A stretch of DNA of 64,000 nt from Gemmatimonadota bacterium (GTDB lineage Bacteria; Latescibacterota; UBA2968; GCA-2709665). Each line of letters starts with the position of its first letter. Position 1 is the first letter of the stretch. The position numbers and the translations under genes are program-made. The notes under the pieces were generated by a model. The model saw only the letters and a list, made by a program, of their open reading frames with translations. It was not told the origin of the DNA and made no database searches. The stretch is taken from the NCBI GenBank assembly GCA_028874335.1, contig JAPPJY010000037.1, positions 62,001 through 126,000 on the forward strand, read 5' to 3'. This document shows positions 1-8,106 of the stretch, piece after piece.

Positions 1-38
1 GAAAGATCAAGACCGGCACGTTTGTCGTGATCCGATAA
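1..38 (+). CDS. Possible C-terminal end of an upstream protein (partial)
   Basis: The first 38 bases read in one frame as KIKTGTFVVIR followed by TAA at 36-38. The ending (Lys/Thr-Gly, then alternating aromatic and aliphatic residues and a final basic residue) resembles C-terminal beta-strand or sorting tails of exported proteins in FCB-group bacteria, which would suit the PorV-like gene that follows. The visible piece is too short for a family call, and it could be chance. Confidence 0.35.
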   Translation, partial: KIKTGTFVVIR

Positions 39-69
39 CGAACCTCGCGACGTTTTAAGGAGAACTGCT

Positions 70-1113
70 ATGAAAAAAGGATGGCTCATCTTGGGATTGG
101 CCCTCGTGACCGTCGCTCTCCTGTCCGTGAAGCCGGCGATGGCGGTTGAGCAGCCGGCGCCGGGGACCGGGTCGCGCGACGGGGCGTTGATCGATCCGAA
201 GATGGAGAACGTTGACAAGGCCTGGGGCCTCTGGGTCGAGCGCGTGGGACTCTCCGAGTTCCCGTTTCTGAAAATCGGCCAGGGCGCCCGCGCCGAGGCA
301 ATGGGCGGGGCCTACACCGCAATTGCCGACGATATCACCTCCGCGTTCTGGAATGCCGCGGGTCTCGGGCACATCGAGAACGTAGGCTATACGCTGAACT
401 ACACCCGCTGGCTGTCCAACTCTTCGCTGGTTTCCGGTGCGCTGGCGTTCAACGCAGGGTTCGGTACCATCGGGTTTACGGTTACCAGCTTTCAGACAGA
501 GGAGATGGAAGTCACCACGCCGACGGCCCCCTGGGGCACAGGTACCATGTTCAGAGGCAGCGATATCGCCCTCGGCGCCGTTTTCGCCAAGAAGATGACC
601 GACAAATTCATGCTGGGCGGCCAGATTCGCTGGATCCAGGAAGATCTTCACCTCGAGAAGGTCTCTACGCTGGACTACAGTATCGGCACCCACTTCTATA
701 CCGGGTACCGCAGCAGCAGGATCGCCATGAGCTTCCGGAACCTGGGTCCGAACGTCAAGGTGACGGAAGGCGGTTTCACGGCGGTGATGCCCACCACGTA
801 CTCCCTTGGCGGCGCAATGGAGATTTTCGGTCAGAAGGGCGATCCCGGGTACTTCACGCTCTCACTGGAACACGAGTTCGTGACGGACTTCCGGCCGATT
901 ACCCGCATGGGCGGAGAACTCTGGCTGGAGAACACACTGGCGCTTCGCGCGGGTTACCGGACGCACACGGCGCTCGAGAGCTGGAGTGTCGGCGCCGGTC
1001 TGAAGCACGAACTGCCGGGCGGTCAGTTGATCACCGTGGACCTCTCCTACCACAACGCGGACCTGGGCATCTTCGATCCCCCGTTGCGTTTGTCCGTGGG
1101 CGGGACGTTCTAG
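70..1113 (+). CDS. PorV/PorQ family outer-membrane beta-barrel protein
   Basis: This 347-residue protein has a clear Sec signal peptide (residues 1-25: MKK, a hydrophobic core, then PAMA). The segment LKIGQGARAEAMGGAYTAIADD followed by a Trp-Asn-Ala-Ala-Gly-Leu is the N-terminal signature of the PorV/PorQ (UPF0164) family. The rest is alternating polar and aromatic beta-strand sequence that ends in Phe, as expected of an outer-membrane barrel. In Bacteroidetes, PorV is a shuttle protein of the type IX secretion system; related copies in other FCB phyla have no assigned role. The ATG follows an AAGGAGA ribosome-binding site at 57-63. A hairpin terminator follows at 1136. Family assignment is strong, secretion role is inferred. 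Confidence 0.85.
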   Translation: MKKGWLILGLALVTVALLSVKPAMAVEQPAPGTGSRDGALIDPKMENVDKAWGLWVERVGLSEFPFLKIGQGARAEAMGGAYTAIADDITSAFWNAAGLGHIENVGYTLNYTRWLSNSSLVSGALAFNAGFGTIGFTVTSFQTEEMEVTTPTAPWGTGTMFRGSDIALGAVFAKKMTDKFMLGGQIRWIQEDLHLEKVSTLDYSIGTHFYTGYRSSRIAMSFRNLGPNVKVTEGGFTAVMPTTYSLGGAMEIFGQKGDPGYFTLSLEHEFVTDFRPITRMGGELWLENTLALRAGYRTHTALESWSVGAGLKHELPGGQLITVDLSYHNADLGIFDPPLRLSVGGTF

Positions 1114-1135
1114 GGACGCGATGCGCGGTTAAATT

Positions 1136-1172
1136 AAAGGAGGACGGTCCCCCGGATCGTCCTCCTTTCTTA
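1136..1172 (+). terminator. Intrinsic terminator after the PorV-like gene
   Basis: An 11-bp perfect inverted repeat (AAAGGAGGACG at 1136-1146 and CGTCCTCCTTT at 1158-1168) surrounds an 11-base C-rich loop and is followed by TCTTAATA. It begins 22 bases after the stop codon at 1113. The stem is strong and the T tract is short, so a terminator is the best reading. Confidence 0.7.
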
Positions 1173-1280
1173 ATATGAGAAGCAGGAAATAGGCAATAGG
1201 AAGAAGTAGAAAGGAAGATGGAAGATGGAAAAGCCCAAAAGCGGGTAGACGGGAGAGGATAGAGAACCACACGACACCCC

Positions 1281-1455
1281 ACCACCTGGTGAGACGTAAG
1301 CCGGGAGAGGGTAGAGATCGCATGCCGTGTAAGGTTTCCTGTCGGGCCGCAGGCGAGCCGGAGGAACAAATTGGCAAGGGCTTCTTCTACCGTCTCACCT
1401 CTACCGTCTCCCCTTATTCATTCGACCGTCTTGCGTCTCCCGTCTCCCCGCCTTT
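1281..1455. repeat. GAGACG-rich dispersed intergenic element, copy 1
   Basis: The 478-bp gap between the PorV-like gene and the first GWxTD gene contains no convincing gene. Its middle holds accacctggtgagacgtaag (1281-1300), which recurs with one change at 55708, followed by gggagagggtagag. The far side (about 1383-1450) is rich in the reverse motif CGTCTC (ctaccgtctcac, cttgcgtctccc), so the element is a loose inverted repeat with GAGACG-type arms. Just upstream (1180-1240) is purine-rich low-complexity sequence (agaagtagaaaggaagatgg). Function is unknown. Confidence 0.55.
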
Positions 1456-1591
1456 GTGATTTTCTGCAACCAAATGCGTCTGTGGGCATCCTATATTTAT
1501 AGGTAGCAATACAAGGTGCCGGCACCCGTTCCAGTTAGTATGCGGGTGCGGTCTGACGCATTTGCGCAAACCCGAAACGAGGACGAGTACA

Positions 1592-3991
1592 ATGATCCGG
1601 ATTTTACCGCGGACGATGGTCCCCTGGCTTGCCGGATTGGCCCTTTTCCTGGCGGGAGGTCCGTCCGACGGTGCCGAGGAATCGCCGCTTCAGACCGCGT
1701 CTGACACGACCGCCGACTCTGCACCCGACCGTGAGGTACAGCGGGCCGTGCGTGCGTACTGGCCTCAAATAATCGCGGATCCGGCCGGCCGGAACACCCG
1801 GATCGGCTACGCCCGTCTGCTGAAGACGGACCTGGCGGGCGCAAGAGAGGCGTTTCAGTCGGCGCTGTCTCAAAACGACGGGTTTGCGCCGGCCCACTTC
1901 GGGATGGCGCTGGCGTCCTACCGGTCGGGGACGGCGGACGGAGAAAAAGGAAGGTATTCCGAGCAGACAATCTACCATGCGACACGCGCGGCCGCGCTTT
2001 CGCCAGGGTTCGAACTGGTCGATCGGCTCCTGGGGCAGTTGTATTTCGACATCGAGGACTACGAAAATTCCGTCGATGCCCACGTGCGCTCTCTGTCGGT
2101 AGATCGAACGCGGGACCTGACCGTGCTCCAGGATGTGGCCACGGCCTATGTCCAGACGGGCGTCTTCGAGGATTTACCCTCACGGGCGCTGGATTCACTG
2201 GAAGTAACGACGGACGAAGGGCTGCTGTTGCCCGTCGTGGCGCAGGCTTGCGCAAGCCGGGAAGCGCTGGACCTGGCAATGCAGTACTATGGTCGCGGTT
2301 TTTCCCGTATGCCGCCCGAGGAACGCCTGTTTTACCAGGATGTGACCCTGATTGCATCCAGGGAGGAGCTTCTCGCATACCGGGCGACTGAGGAGGATCC
2401 GGCGGCGCGACGGGAATTCCTGGTTAGGTTCTGGTCGGTGAGAGACCCGGATCTGATGTCTGCCGTGAACGAGCGCAAGCTGGAGCACTATCGCCGCGTG
2501 TGGTATTCGCGGGCCGCTTTTTCCGAACTGGCGAATCCGTGGGACCGGCGGGGAGAGGTCTATATCCGGTACGGCGCGCCGGATTACCGGTCGACGTCCG
2601 CCGCGGTGTCGCCGCCTATGCCGGTTTCAGTAGAGCGGATCAAGGAGCGTGTCGCATACGATATCTATGGGCCACACAGCATGATGGAGGTCGGGCGTGG
2701 GCCGGTCTTTCCGGTTCGCAGGATGCACGAGGTGGGTCTGGATTTCCCCGCTGAACTGCCCCCGGGTACCGATCAGGGCGAGACTCCCGACGCGCTGGAG
2801 ATAGAGGGTGCACCCGCTCTGGTCGATGAGCCGCTGGCGCCCGCTGACATGTCGGAGCTGGATGGAGACAATTACGAGGTGACCCTGTCCCCGAACCGAA
2901 TGCAGGTGACGGGTGGGGACTTCATGTCCTTTATAAAGTGGGAGTCCTGGGTCTACACCGGTGTTGCCGGGGGAATCGAGGTGGTGTTTACCAACGAGAT
3001 GGGCGGCGGGAAGTTCGACTTTGCGCCCGTGCCCGCTGCGGCATTCGACGAAGGCGCGTTGCGTCGGACCAGCCGGATGGTGAAATTTTCGCCTGCGATG
3101 GTGATGAACCGCAGTATCCGGCAGATGCCGGAGCACTATCTGCCCGGCGGCCGGGAGGCATTCCTGGACTTTTTCTACGATCGGGCGACGTTTCGAGGAT
3201 CCAATGGCAAGACGCGGGTGGAGGTCTATTACGGGATTCCGCCGCGAAGCCTGAGCGAGTCCGAATCCCGTGAGCAGCCGGTGTTTCGATTGGGGTGTGC
3301 CGTGGCGCTGTACGAAGCGGAATCCGGGCAGACGCTGCAGGAAAGCGAAGAGCTTGTTTTACGCACTTCGAAGGAACTCTATACCGGGAAGGGGACCTTC
3401 ATTCCGAATCAACTCGCGCTGGATGTGAGCCCAGGCGCTTACGAAATGCGCGTACAGGTCAAGGACCTTGTTTCCGGCCATTCGGGGATCTACAAGGAAC
3501 GACTCGAAGTTGAGGATTATTCCCTGGATACGTTGAAGCTGAGCGGTCTGGAACTGGGATTTCAGGTATCCACGGAGGGAGGCCTGGAGAAATACGCCAA
3601 GGGGGGCGGCATCTGGGTGATCCCGATGACCACCAAAACCTATCGGATGAACCAGCATCCGTTTGTCTATTACGAAGCCTACGGCCTGAAACCGGATACA
3701 TTCGGCCAGAGCCGGTTTACGTTGCACTATACGATCCATTCGATGCCGGAGAAGGGCGGCGCGTTCGGACGGCTCTGGGCGGGTGTAGGCGGCCTTTTCC
3801 GCAGGGGCGAACGAAACCCCGAGGTTTCGGTATCCACGGAGCAGGTACGTGAGGAAACGGATCTGCAGGAGTATTTCGAGATGGACCTGGGGAGCGCAAA
3901 GTCCGGTGTGAACCGGCTGACGGTCCGCATTGAGGATCAAAACGGCAATGCGGCAGCCGAGAAGGAGGTCCTGTTCAGGTTGGAGCGGTAG
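1592..3991 (+). CDS. GWxTD domain-containing exported protein with TPR-like region
   Basis: The product has 799 residues. The ATG at 1592 is preferred over an in-frame TTG at 1562, because GAGGACGAG (1579-1587) sits upstream and a signal peptide follows directly (MIRILPRTMVPWLAGLALFLAGG). Residues about 50-230 look like helical TPR repeats (ARLLKTDLAGAREAFQSAL and similar). The GWxTD domain is at about 275-335: RFWSVRDPD, NERKLEHYRRVWYS, then NPWDRRGEVYIRYGAPD. A beta-rich C-terminal half carries WESWVYTGVAGGIEVVFTNE and YYGIPPRSL. GWxTD proteins occur in Acidobacteria, Latescibacteria and related groups and have no known biochemical role. It is paralogous to the larger protein at 11844. The aminotransferase at 4140 follows. 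Confidence 0.8.
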   Translation: MIRILPRTMVPWLAGLALFLAGGPSDGAEESPLQTASDTTADSAPDREVQRAVRAYWPQIIADPAGRNTRIGYARLLKTDLAGAREAFQSALSQNDGFAPAHFGMALASYRSGTADGEKGRYSEQTIYHATRAAALSPGFELVDRLLGQLYFDIEDYENSVDAHVRSLSVDRTRDLTVLQDVATAYVQTGVFEDLPSRALDSLEVTTDEGLLLPVVAQACASREALDLAMQYYGRGFSRMPPEERLFYQDVTLIASREELLAYRATEEDPAARREFLVRFWSVRDPDLMSAVNERKLEHYRRVWYSRAAFSELANPWDRRGEVYIRYGAPDYRSTSAAVSPPMPVSVERIKERVAYDIYGPHSMMEVGRGPVFPVRRMHEVGLDFPAELPPGTDQGETPDALEIEGAPALVDEPLAPADMSELDGDNYEVTLSPNRMQVTGGDFMSFIKWESWVYTGVAGGIEVVFTNEMGGGKFDFAPVPAAAFDEGALRRTSRMVKFSPAMVMNRSIRQMPEHYLPGGREAFLDFFYDRATFRGSNGKTRVEVYYGIPPRSLSESESREQPVFRLGCAVALYEAESGQTLQESEELVLRTSKELYTGKGTFIPNQLALDVSPGAYEMRVQVKDLVSGHSGIYKERLEVEDYSLDTLKLSGLELGFQVSTEGGLEKYAKGGGIWVIPMTTKTYRMNQHPFVYYEAYGLKPDTFGQSRFTLHYTIHSMPEKGGAFGRLWAGVGGLFRRGERNPEVSVSTEQVREETDLQEYFEMDLGSAKSGVNRLTVRIEDQNGNAAAEKEVLFRLER

Positions 3992-4139
3992 GTGCGTGGA
4001 GTCGGGTCGGAACGGTGGCGGATCGGGTGGCGCGTCATCAAGAAATCCAGGGGTCGAACGTCAGGACGATGGAAGAATATCAGTTTTCCTTCCGGATTCC
4101 AATGACCGGCTTCTGGATTCTTCTTTTGGTGGAGGCGAA

Positions 4140-5357
4140 ATGGCAAAACTGGCGATAGATGGAGGGAGGAAGGTGCGGACCAGACCGTTTCCTGCCCGGG
4201 CGCCGTTCGGGCGACGGGAAGAGCAAATGTTGGTCAATGCCGTGCGAAGCCAGAATCTGTTCGGCAAGAATGGCCGTTACGTCAAGGAATTCGAAAGGGC
4301 CTTTGCCGATTTCTACGGCGTCGGGTACGCGCAGAGCTCCACAGGCGGATCTGCGGCGATTCACCTCGCGGTGGGGGCTGTAAACCCGGACCCGGGCGAC
4401 GAGATCATCACCGCGCCGGTTACCGATCCGGGTAGCGTGATGCCCATCCTGCAGCAGAACGCCGTGCCGGTCTTCGCAGACGTGGATCCCAGGACATTGA
4501 ACATGACGCCCGCCTCTATCGAAGCGGTCATTTCGGACCGGACGCGGGCCATCATTCTGGTCCATCTCTTCGGGAGGCCGTGCGACGTGGACGCGGCGGC
4601 GGATATCGCTGATCGTCACGACCTTGTTCTGATCGAGGATTGCAGCCAGGCCCATGCCACCCGATTCAAGGGACGGTACGTTGGCACCTTCGGACACATG
4701 GGATGTTTCAGCCTGCAACAGTCCAAACACATGACGACCGGCGACGGCGGGATGACCATTACCAATTGCGAGGAGACGTATGTCAGGCTGAAGCTGTTTT
4801 CCGATAAGGGCTGGGACTATCAGTACATGGGGGAACGCGACCACGGTTTTCTTGCGCCCACGTATCGTATGACGGAGATGCAAGGGGCCGTGGGCCTTGC
4901 GCAGCTGGAAAAGGTGCGCGCCGTCGTCGAAAGGCGGATCCACCTGGGACGGCTCTTGTGTAACCTGATATCGGATGCGCCGGGAATCGAGCCTGTTGCT
5001 GCGGAACCGGACCGGGAGGTGTCGTGGTGGAATTTCATATTTCACGTGACGGGCCACGATACGGACCGGTTCTGCAGGGCGGTGTCCGCGGAGGGCGTCG
5101 CGGTAGGCGCCCACTATATCGGCGATCCGATATTCATGCGCGGCAGATACCTGACGGACAGAGTCACGTACGGAAACAGTGGATGTCCATTCACGTGCGG
5201 CGTGACGAACCGCGAGTACGATTATGGGCCGGAGACGACCCCTCAGGCCGTCGCGGGTCTGGGGACGGTCGCGGTTCGAGGCATCCATGAACATATGGAC
5301 GAGTCGGATATCAATGATATCGCAGCGGCAATCAACAAGGTGGCCGCGAATCTGTAG
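4140..5357 (+). CDS. DegT/DnrJ/EryC1/StrS family PLP-dependent aminotransferase
   Basis: The product has 405 residues. The start is ATG 4140 after GGAGGCGAA (4131-4139); the open frame extends upstream into the previous gene but without conserved sequence. This fold-type I PLP enzyme typically transaminates keto-sugars (or aminoshikimate-type substrates). IED (165-167, Asp167 for the pyridine nitrogen) and CFSLQQSKHMTTGDGGM (PLP Lys196) are the family motifs. The QQSKHM form resembles the StrS/AHBA-synthase side of the family more than the PTKNLG form of many nucleotide-sugar enzymes. N-terminal GGRKVRTRPFPARAPFG is also typical. It is followed 96 bp later by the GGT-like gene. The substrate cannot be read from the sequence. 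Confidence 0.88.
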   Translation: MAKLAIDGGRKVRTRPFPARAPFGRREEQMLVNAVRSQNLFGKNGRYVKEFERAFADFYGVGYAQSSTGGSAAIHLAVGAVNPDPGDEIITAPVTDPGSVMPILQQNAVPVFADVDPRTLNMTPASIEAVISDRTRAIILVHLFGRPCDVDAAADIADRHDLVLIEDCSQAHATRFKGRYVGTFGHMGCFSLQQSKHMTTGDGGMTITNCEETYVRLKLFSDKGWDYQYMGERDHGFLAPTYRMTEMQGAVGLAQLEKVRAVVERRIHLGRLLCNLISDAPGIEPVAAEPDREVSWWNFIFHVTGHDTDRFCRAVSAEGVAVGAHYIGDPIFMRGRYLTDRVTYGNSGCPFTCGVTNREYDYGPETTPQAVAGLGTVAVRGIHEHMDESDINDIAAAINKVAANL

Positions 5358-5453
5358 CAGGGCGTTGCGCAGGGGCGACCCTAGTGGTTGCCCGCCGATG
5401 AACATCCTGTATTGTCGACGTATCCGATCGACTCCTTGCCAGGGAGACATTTA

Positions 5454-7067
5454 ATGGTCGAAGGGAAAGAGGTTCTCACGTCTCGCGGCGCCGTTGCTGC
5501 GGGGCCGGAGGAGGCGGCTCGTATAGGCGCGCGCGTGCTGGAGCGGGGCGGGAACGCGATGGACGCTGCCGCGGCAGCGAGCATGGCCTGCTGTATGCTG
5601 CAGCCGCAGTCCACCGGGGTGATGGGCTACGTGCTTTGCGCGCTGGTGTTGGACGGTCGGACCGGGAGGGTATGGTCCCTGGATGCCAACGCCATTGCGC
5701 CCGCGTCGGCGAACAAGACGATGTACGACGTGATGCCGATAACGGACGGATCGAAGGGGATCAACGAGAACGAGTATCTATGTTCTGTACGGGATAATGC
5801 AAATGTGCACGGACCCCGGGCCGTTGGCCCGCCCGGAATGATGGCGGGGATGGGGGTGTTGTGGGAACGGTGGGGCCGCCTGAAGTGGTCCGAAATCGTG
5901 GCGCCGTCTCTGACGCTGCTGGAGAAAGGATTCCCGTTCGGTTCCACGGCCGCAGCGATTCGGAACCTCGAGCCGGTGATCCGCCGGTTTCCTGCAACGG
6001 AGAAGCACCTGATGCCGCAAGGGCGTTTGCCCACGGCGGACGACATCTGGCACCGGCGGGATATGGAGAAATCCTTGACGCGTGCATGTGAAGCGGGGTG
6101 GCGCGACTTTTACGATGGAGAAATCGGGCGGAGGATCGCGGACCACGTCAGTGGTTCTGGCGGCGCGCTGACCCGGGAGGATATGGCAAGCTACGAGCCG
6201 CGAGTGACCGCGCCGTACGAGTCGACGTACCGCGACGCGACCGTCTATGCAGCAATATTACCGAACGGCGGTTTGACAGCCCTGCAGATCCTCAACATGC
6301 TGGAATGCTTTGAGCCCGTAGCCGAGGATACGCTGACGTACTGGCACCGGTTGGCCGAAATTCTGAAACTGGCGTGGCGCGACCGGCTGCTGTACCTGGG
6401 CGATCCGGATCACGTGGACGTACCCGTCCAGCGGCTGCTGAGCAAAGACTATGCGGCAGGGCGTGTGGAATCCGTGCGCCAGTTTCGCGATTACGTCGAT
6501 CGGCGCTCCCCTTGGCCGGAAGGGGACTCACGGACCGGGACGCTCCATGTTTCCGCGGCGGACGCGGAGGGCAACGTGGCGTCGGTGACGATTTCTCAGG
6601 GCGGTGCATTCGGATCCCTGGTAACCGTGCCCGGTACCGGTCTGATCCTGGGGCACGGGATGTGCCGCCTGGATCCGCGGCCCGGTCGCAGGAATTCGGT
6701 GGCGCCCCTGAAACGGCCCCTGAACAATACGGCGCCGCTGTTGATTCGCCTGCCGGACCGCGACGTCGCGGCGGGGTTGCCGGGGGGACGGCGGCTCGTG
6801 AGCGTGAATGCGCGAATCGCGCAGAAGATCGTGGATTTCGGCGCATCTTCTTATGAGGCCGTTTCGGGTCCCCGGATGCACGTCCAGATCGAGGAGCCCG
6901 TGATGGTGACGAGATCTCTTGACGAGGCCATTCAGGACGGTTTGCTCGAGATGGGGCACGAGTTGCAGGTGGTTGGGGGCGTCGCCGGCGACGCGCACTG
7001 CGCGGAATACCTGAAGTTGGAAGGAAAGGTTCGGGCGGGCGGAAACACGTGGGCGGCGGGTGTTTAG
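5454..7067 (+). CDS. Gamma-glutamyltransferase family protein (Ntn hydrolase)
   Basis: The product has 537 residues, starting at ATG 5454 after CAGGGAGACA; there is no signal peptide, so it is probably cytosolic. GGT precursors cleave themselves and expose a catalytic Thr. That Thr is visible as T363 in GTLHVSAADAEGNVASVT, which lines up with TTHYSVVDKDGNAVAVT of E. coli GGT. GGNAMDAAAAAS and NGGLTALQILNMLE are typical of the large subunit. One difference stands out: the KRPLSSM loop that binds the substrate alpha-carboxylate reads KRPLNNT here. The acyl substrate may therefore not be a simple gamma-glutamyl group. Family call is strong, specificity is unknown. Confidence 0.85.
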   Translation: MVEGKEVLTSRGAVAAGPEEAARIGARVLERGGNAMDAAAAASMACCMLQPQSTGVMGYVLCALVLDGRTGRVWSLDANAIAPASANKTMYDVMPITDGSKGINENEYLCSVRDNANVHGPRAVGPPGMMAGMGVLWERWGRLKWSEIVAPSLTLLEKGFPFGSTAAAIRNLEPVIRRFPATEKHLMPQGRLPTADDIWHRRDMEKSLTRACEAGWRDFYDGEIGRRIADHVSGSGGALTREDMASYEPRVTAPYESTYRDATVYAAILPNGGLTALQILNMLECFEPVAEDTLTYWHRLAEILKLAWRDRLLYLGDPDHVDVPVQRLLSKDYAAGRVESVRQFRDYVDRRSPWPEGDSRTGTLHVSAADAEGNVASVTISQGGAFGSLVTVPGTGLILGHGMCRLDPRPGRRNSVAPLKRPLNNTAPLLIRLPDRDVAAGLPGGRRLVSVNARIAQKIVDFGASSYEAVSGPRMHVQIEEPVMVTRSLDEAIQDGLLEMGHELQVVGGVAGDAHCAEYLKLEGKVRAGGNTWAAGV

Positions 7068-7193
7068 GGATATCCTGTCGCAGGACGTATTGAAACCTGG
7101 ACATGACTATATTCAAGTTGTATATTTCTCAAGTAGATGTTTTTGTTCACATTGCTGCGAATAACGATGAAACCATCGAACGGGAGGGGGAAA

Positions 7194-7469
7194 ATGCCAG
7201 TATCACACCCCCGTTTTAGCAAAGAAGAGTTCGCTCGGCGCGGTGATGAGATTTACGAGCGAGACATACGCCTCCGCATTGAGGCAGATAACGAAGGGAA
7301 GTATGTAGTCATCGATATCGAGACTGGCGATTATGAAGTTGACGCGGATGAACTTGGGGCGTCAGATCGTCTTCTGTCCCGCAGGCCTGATGCGCAAATG
7401 TGGATGAGGCGAGTCGGTTCGCGTTATACACGCCGCTTCGGACCGCGTTTCCGGTCGGTAGAGACGTGA
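7194..7469 (+). CDS. Small acidic protein coupled to a retropepsin-like gene
   Basis: The product has 91 residues, starting at ATG 7194 after a strong GGGAGGGGG (7182-7190). Characteristic segments are FSKEEFARRGDEIYERDIR, VVIDIETGDYEVDADELGAS and the C-terminal RRVGSRYTRRFG. Similar small proteins occur beside retropepsin-like genes in cyanobacteria and Chloroflexi, where they are sometimes treated as antitoxin-like; no function is established. Its TGA stop overlaps the GTG start of the next gene (GTGA at 7466-7469), indicating translational coupling. The pair stands alone between larger metabolic genes, like a mobile small-gene module. Confidence 0.7.
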   Translation: MPVSHPRFSKEEFARRGDEIYERDIRLRIEADNEGKYVVIDIETGDYEVDADELGASDRLLSRRPDAQMWMRRVGSRYTRRFGPRFRSVET

Positions 7470-7837
7470 TAGCCGGTATCGTTACCGCCTACCGGGAGGC
7501 CGTAATTTCCGTAACGGTGCGAGGCCATGAGGAACAGGCACAGGAGGTCGAGGCGGTGATTGATACGGGGTTCGATGGCTGGTTGACCCTGCCTGCTTCT
7601 CTGGTCGCACACGTTCGCCTTCCCTGGCGCAGGCGAAGCAGGGCCATGCTGGCGGACGGAAGCGAGGTCCTTTTCGACGTTTACGAAGCGACTGTTATAT
7701 GGGACGGCAGGCCACGTCGTATCGCTGTGGACTGTGTGGACAGTGACCCGCTGATCGGAATGTCTTTGCTGGACGGCTATGAGTTGACGGTTCAGGTTAT
7801 CGATGGCGGCAGAGTGGGCATAAAGGCACTTCGCTGA
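7466..7837 (+). CDS. Clan AA retropepsin-like aspartic protease family protein
   Basis: The product has 123 residues. The GTG at 7466 overlaps the previous stop codon and is preferred to the upstream GTG at 7400. The motif VEAVIDTGFDGWLTLP is the Asp-Thr-Gly active-site hairpin of single-domain, retroviral-type aspartic proteases, which act as dimers. A second conserved strand (VDCVDSDPLIGMSLLDGYELTV) matches the Leu/Ile-Gly-Met-x-Leu-Leu motif of the bacterial family. A role with the 91-residue partner is inferred only from the overlap. Proteolytic activity has been shown for few relatives. Confidence 0.75.
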   Translation: MIAGIVTAYREAVISVTVRGHEEQAQEVEAVIDTGFDGWLTLPASLVAHVRLPWRRRSRAMLADGSEVLFDVYEATVIWDGRPRRIAVDCVDSDPLIGMSLLDGYELTVQVIDGGRVGIKALR

Positions 7838-8106
7838 ACAGTAAGTCAATTCTACAGAAAATCCCGTTTCCAATGGGACCGCCAATCCCGTGACGGATTC
7901 AGATGCGATTTCAAATGATGCACTTCGGGCCTGGTCGTTGGGGCCCGATTTTTGTGTTTGTTACGTTCGTTATGTATATTGCTGTGTCCAGGTGAATGGA
8001 GACGGCTGGTCGCTGGAGTCGTGAATATCGATTGCATTGATCCCGGGTCTACGGTTATTCCGATGGCTCACCGTATCAGGTGTCGGATGATGCGGGGAAG
8101 GGTACT

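Noticed and set aside
4080..5450. 456-residue open frame on the minus strand across the DegT-type aminotransferase
   Set aside because: It lies antisense to a gene with clear PLP motifs, has a composition rich in Arg and His, no family motif and no ribosome-binding site. It is a GC-rich shadow frame.
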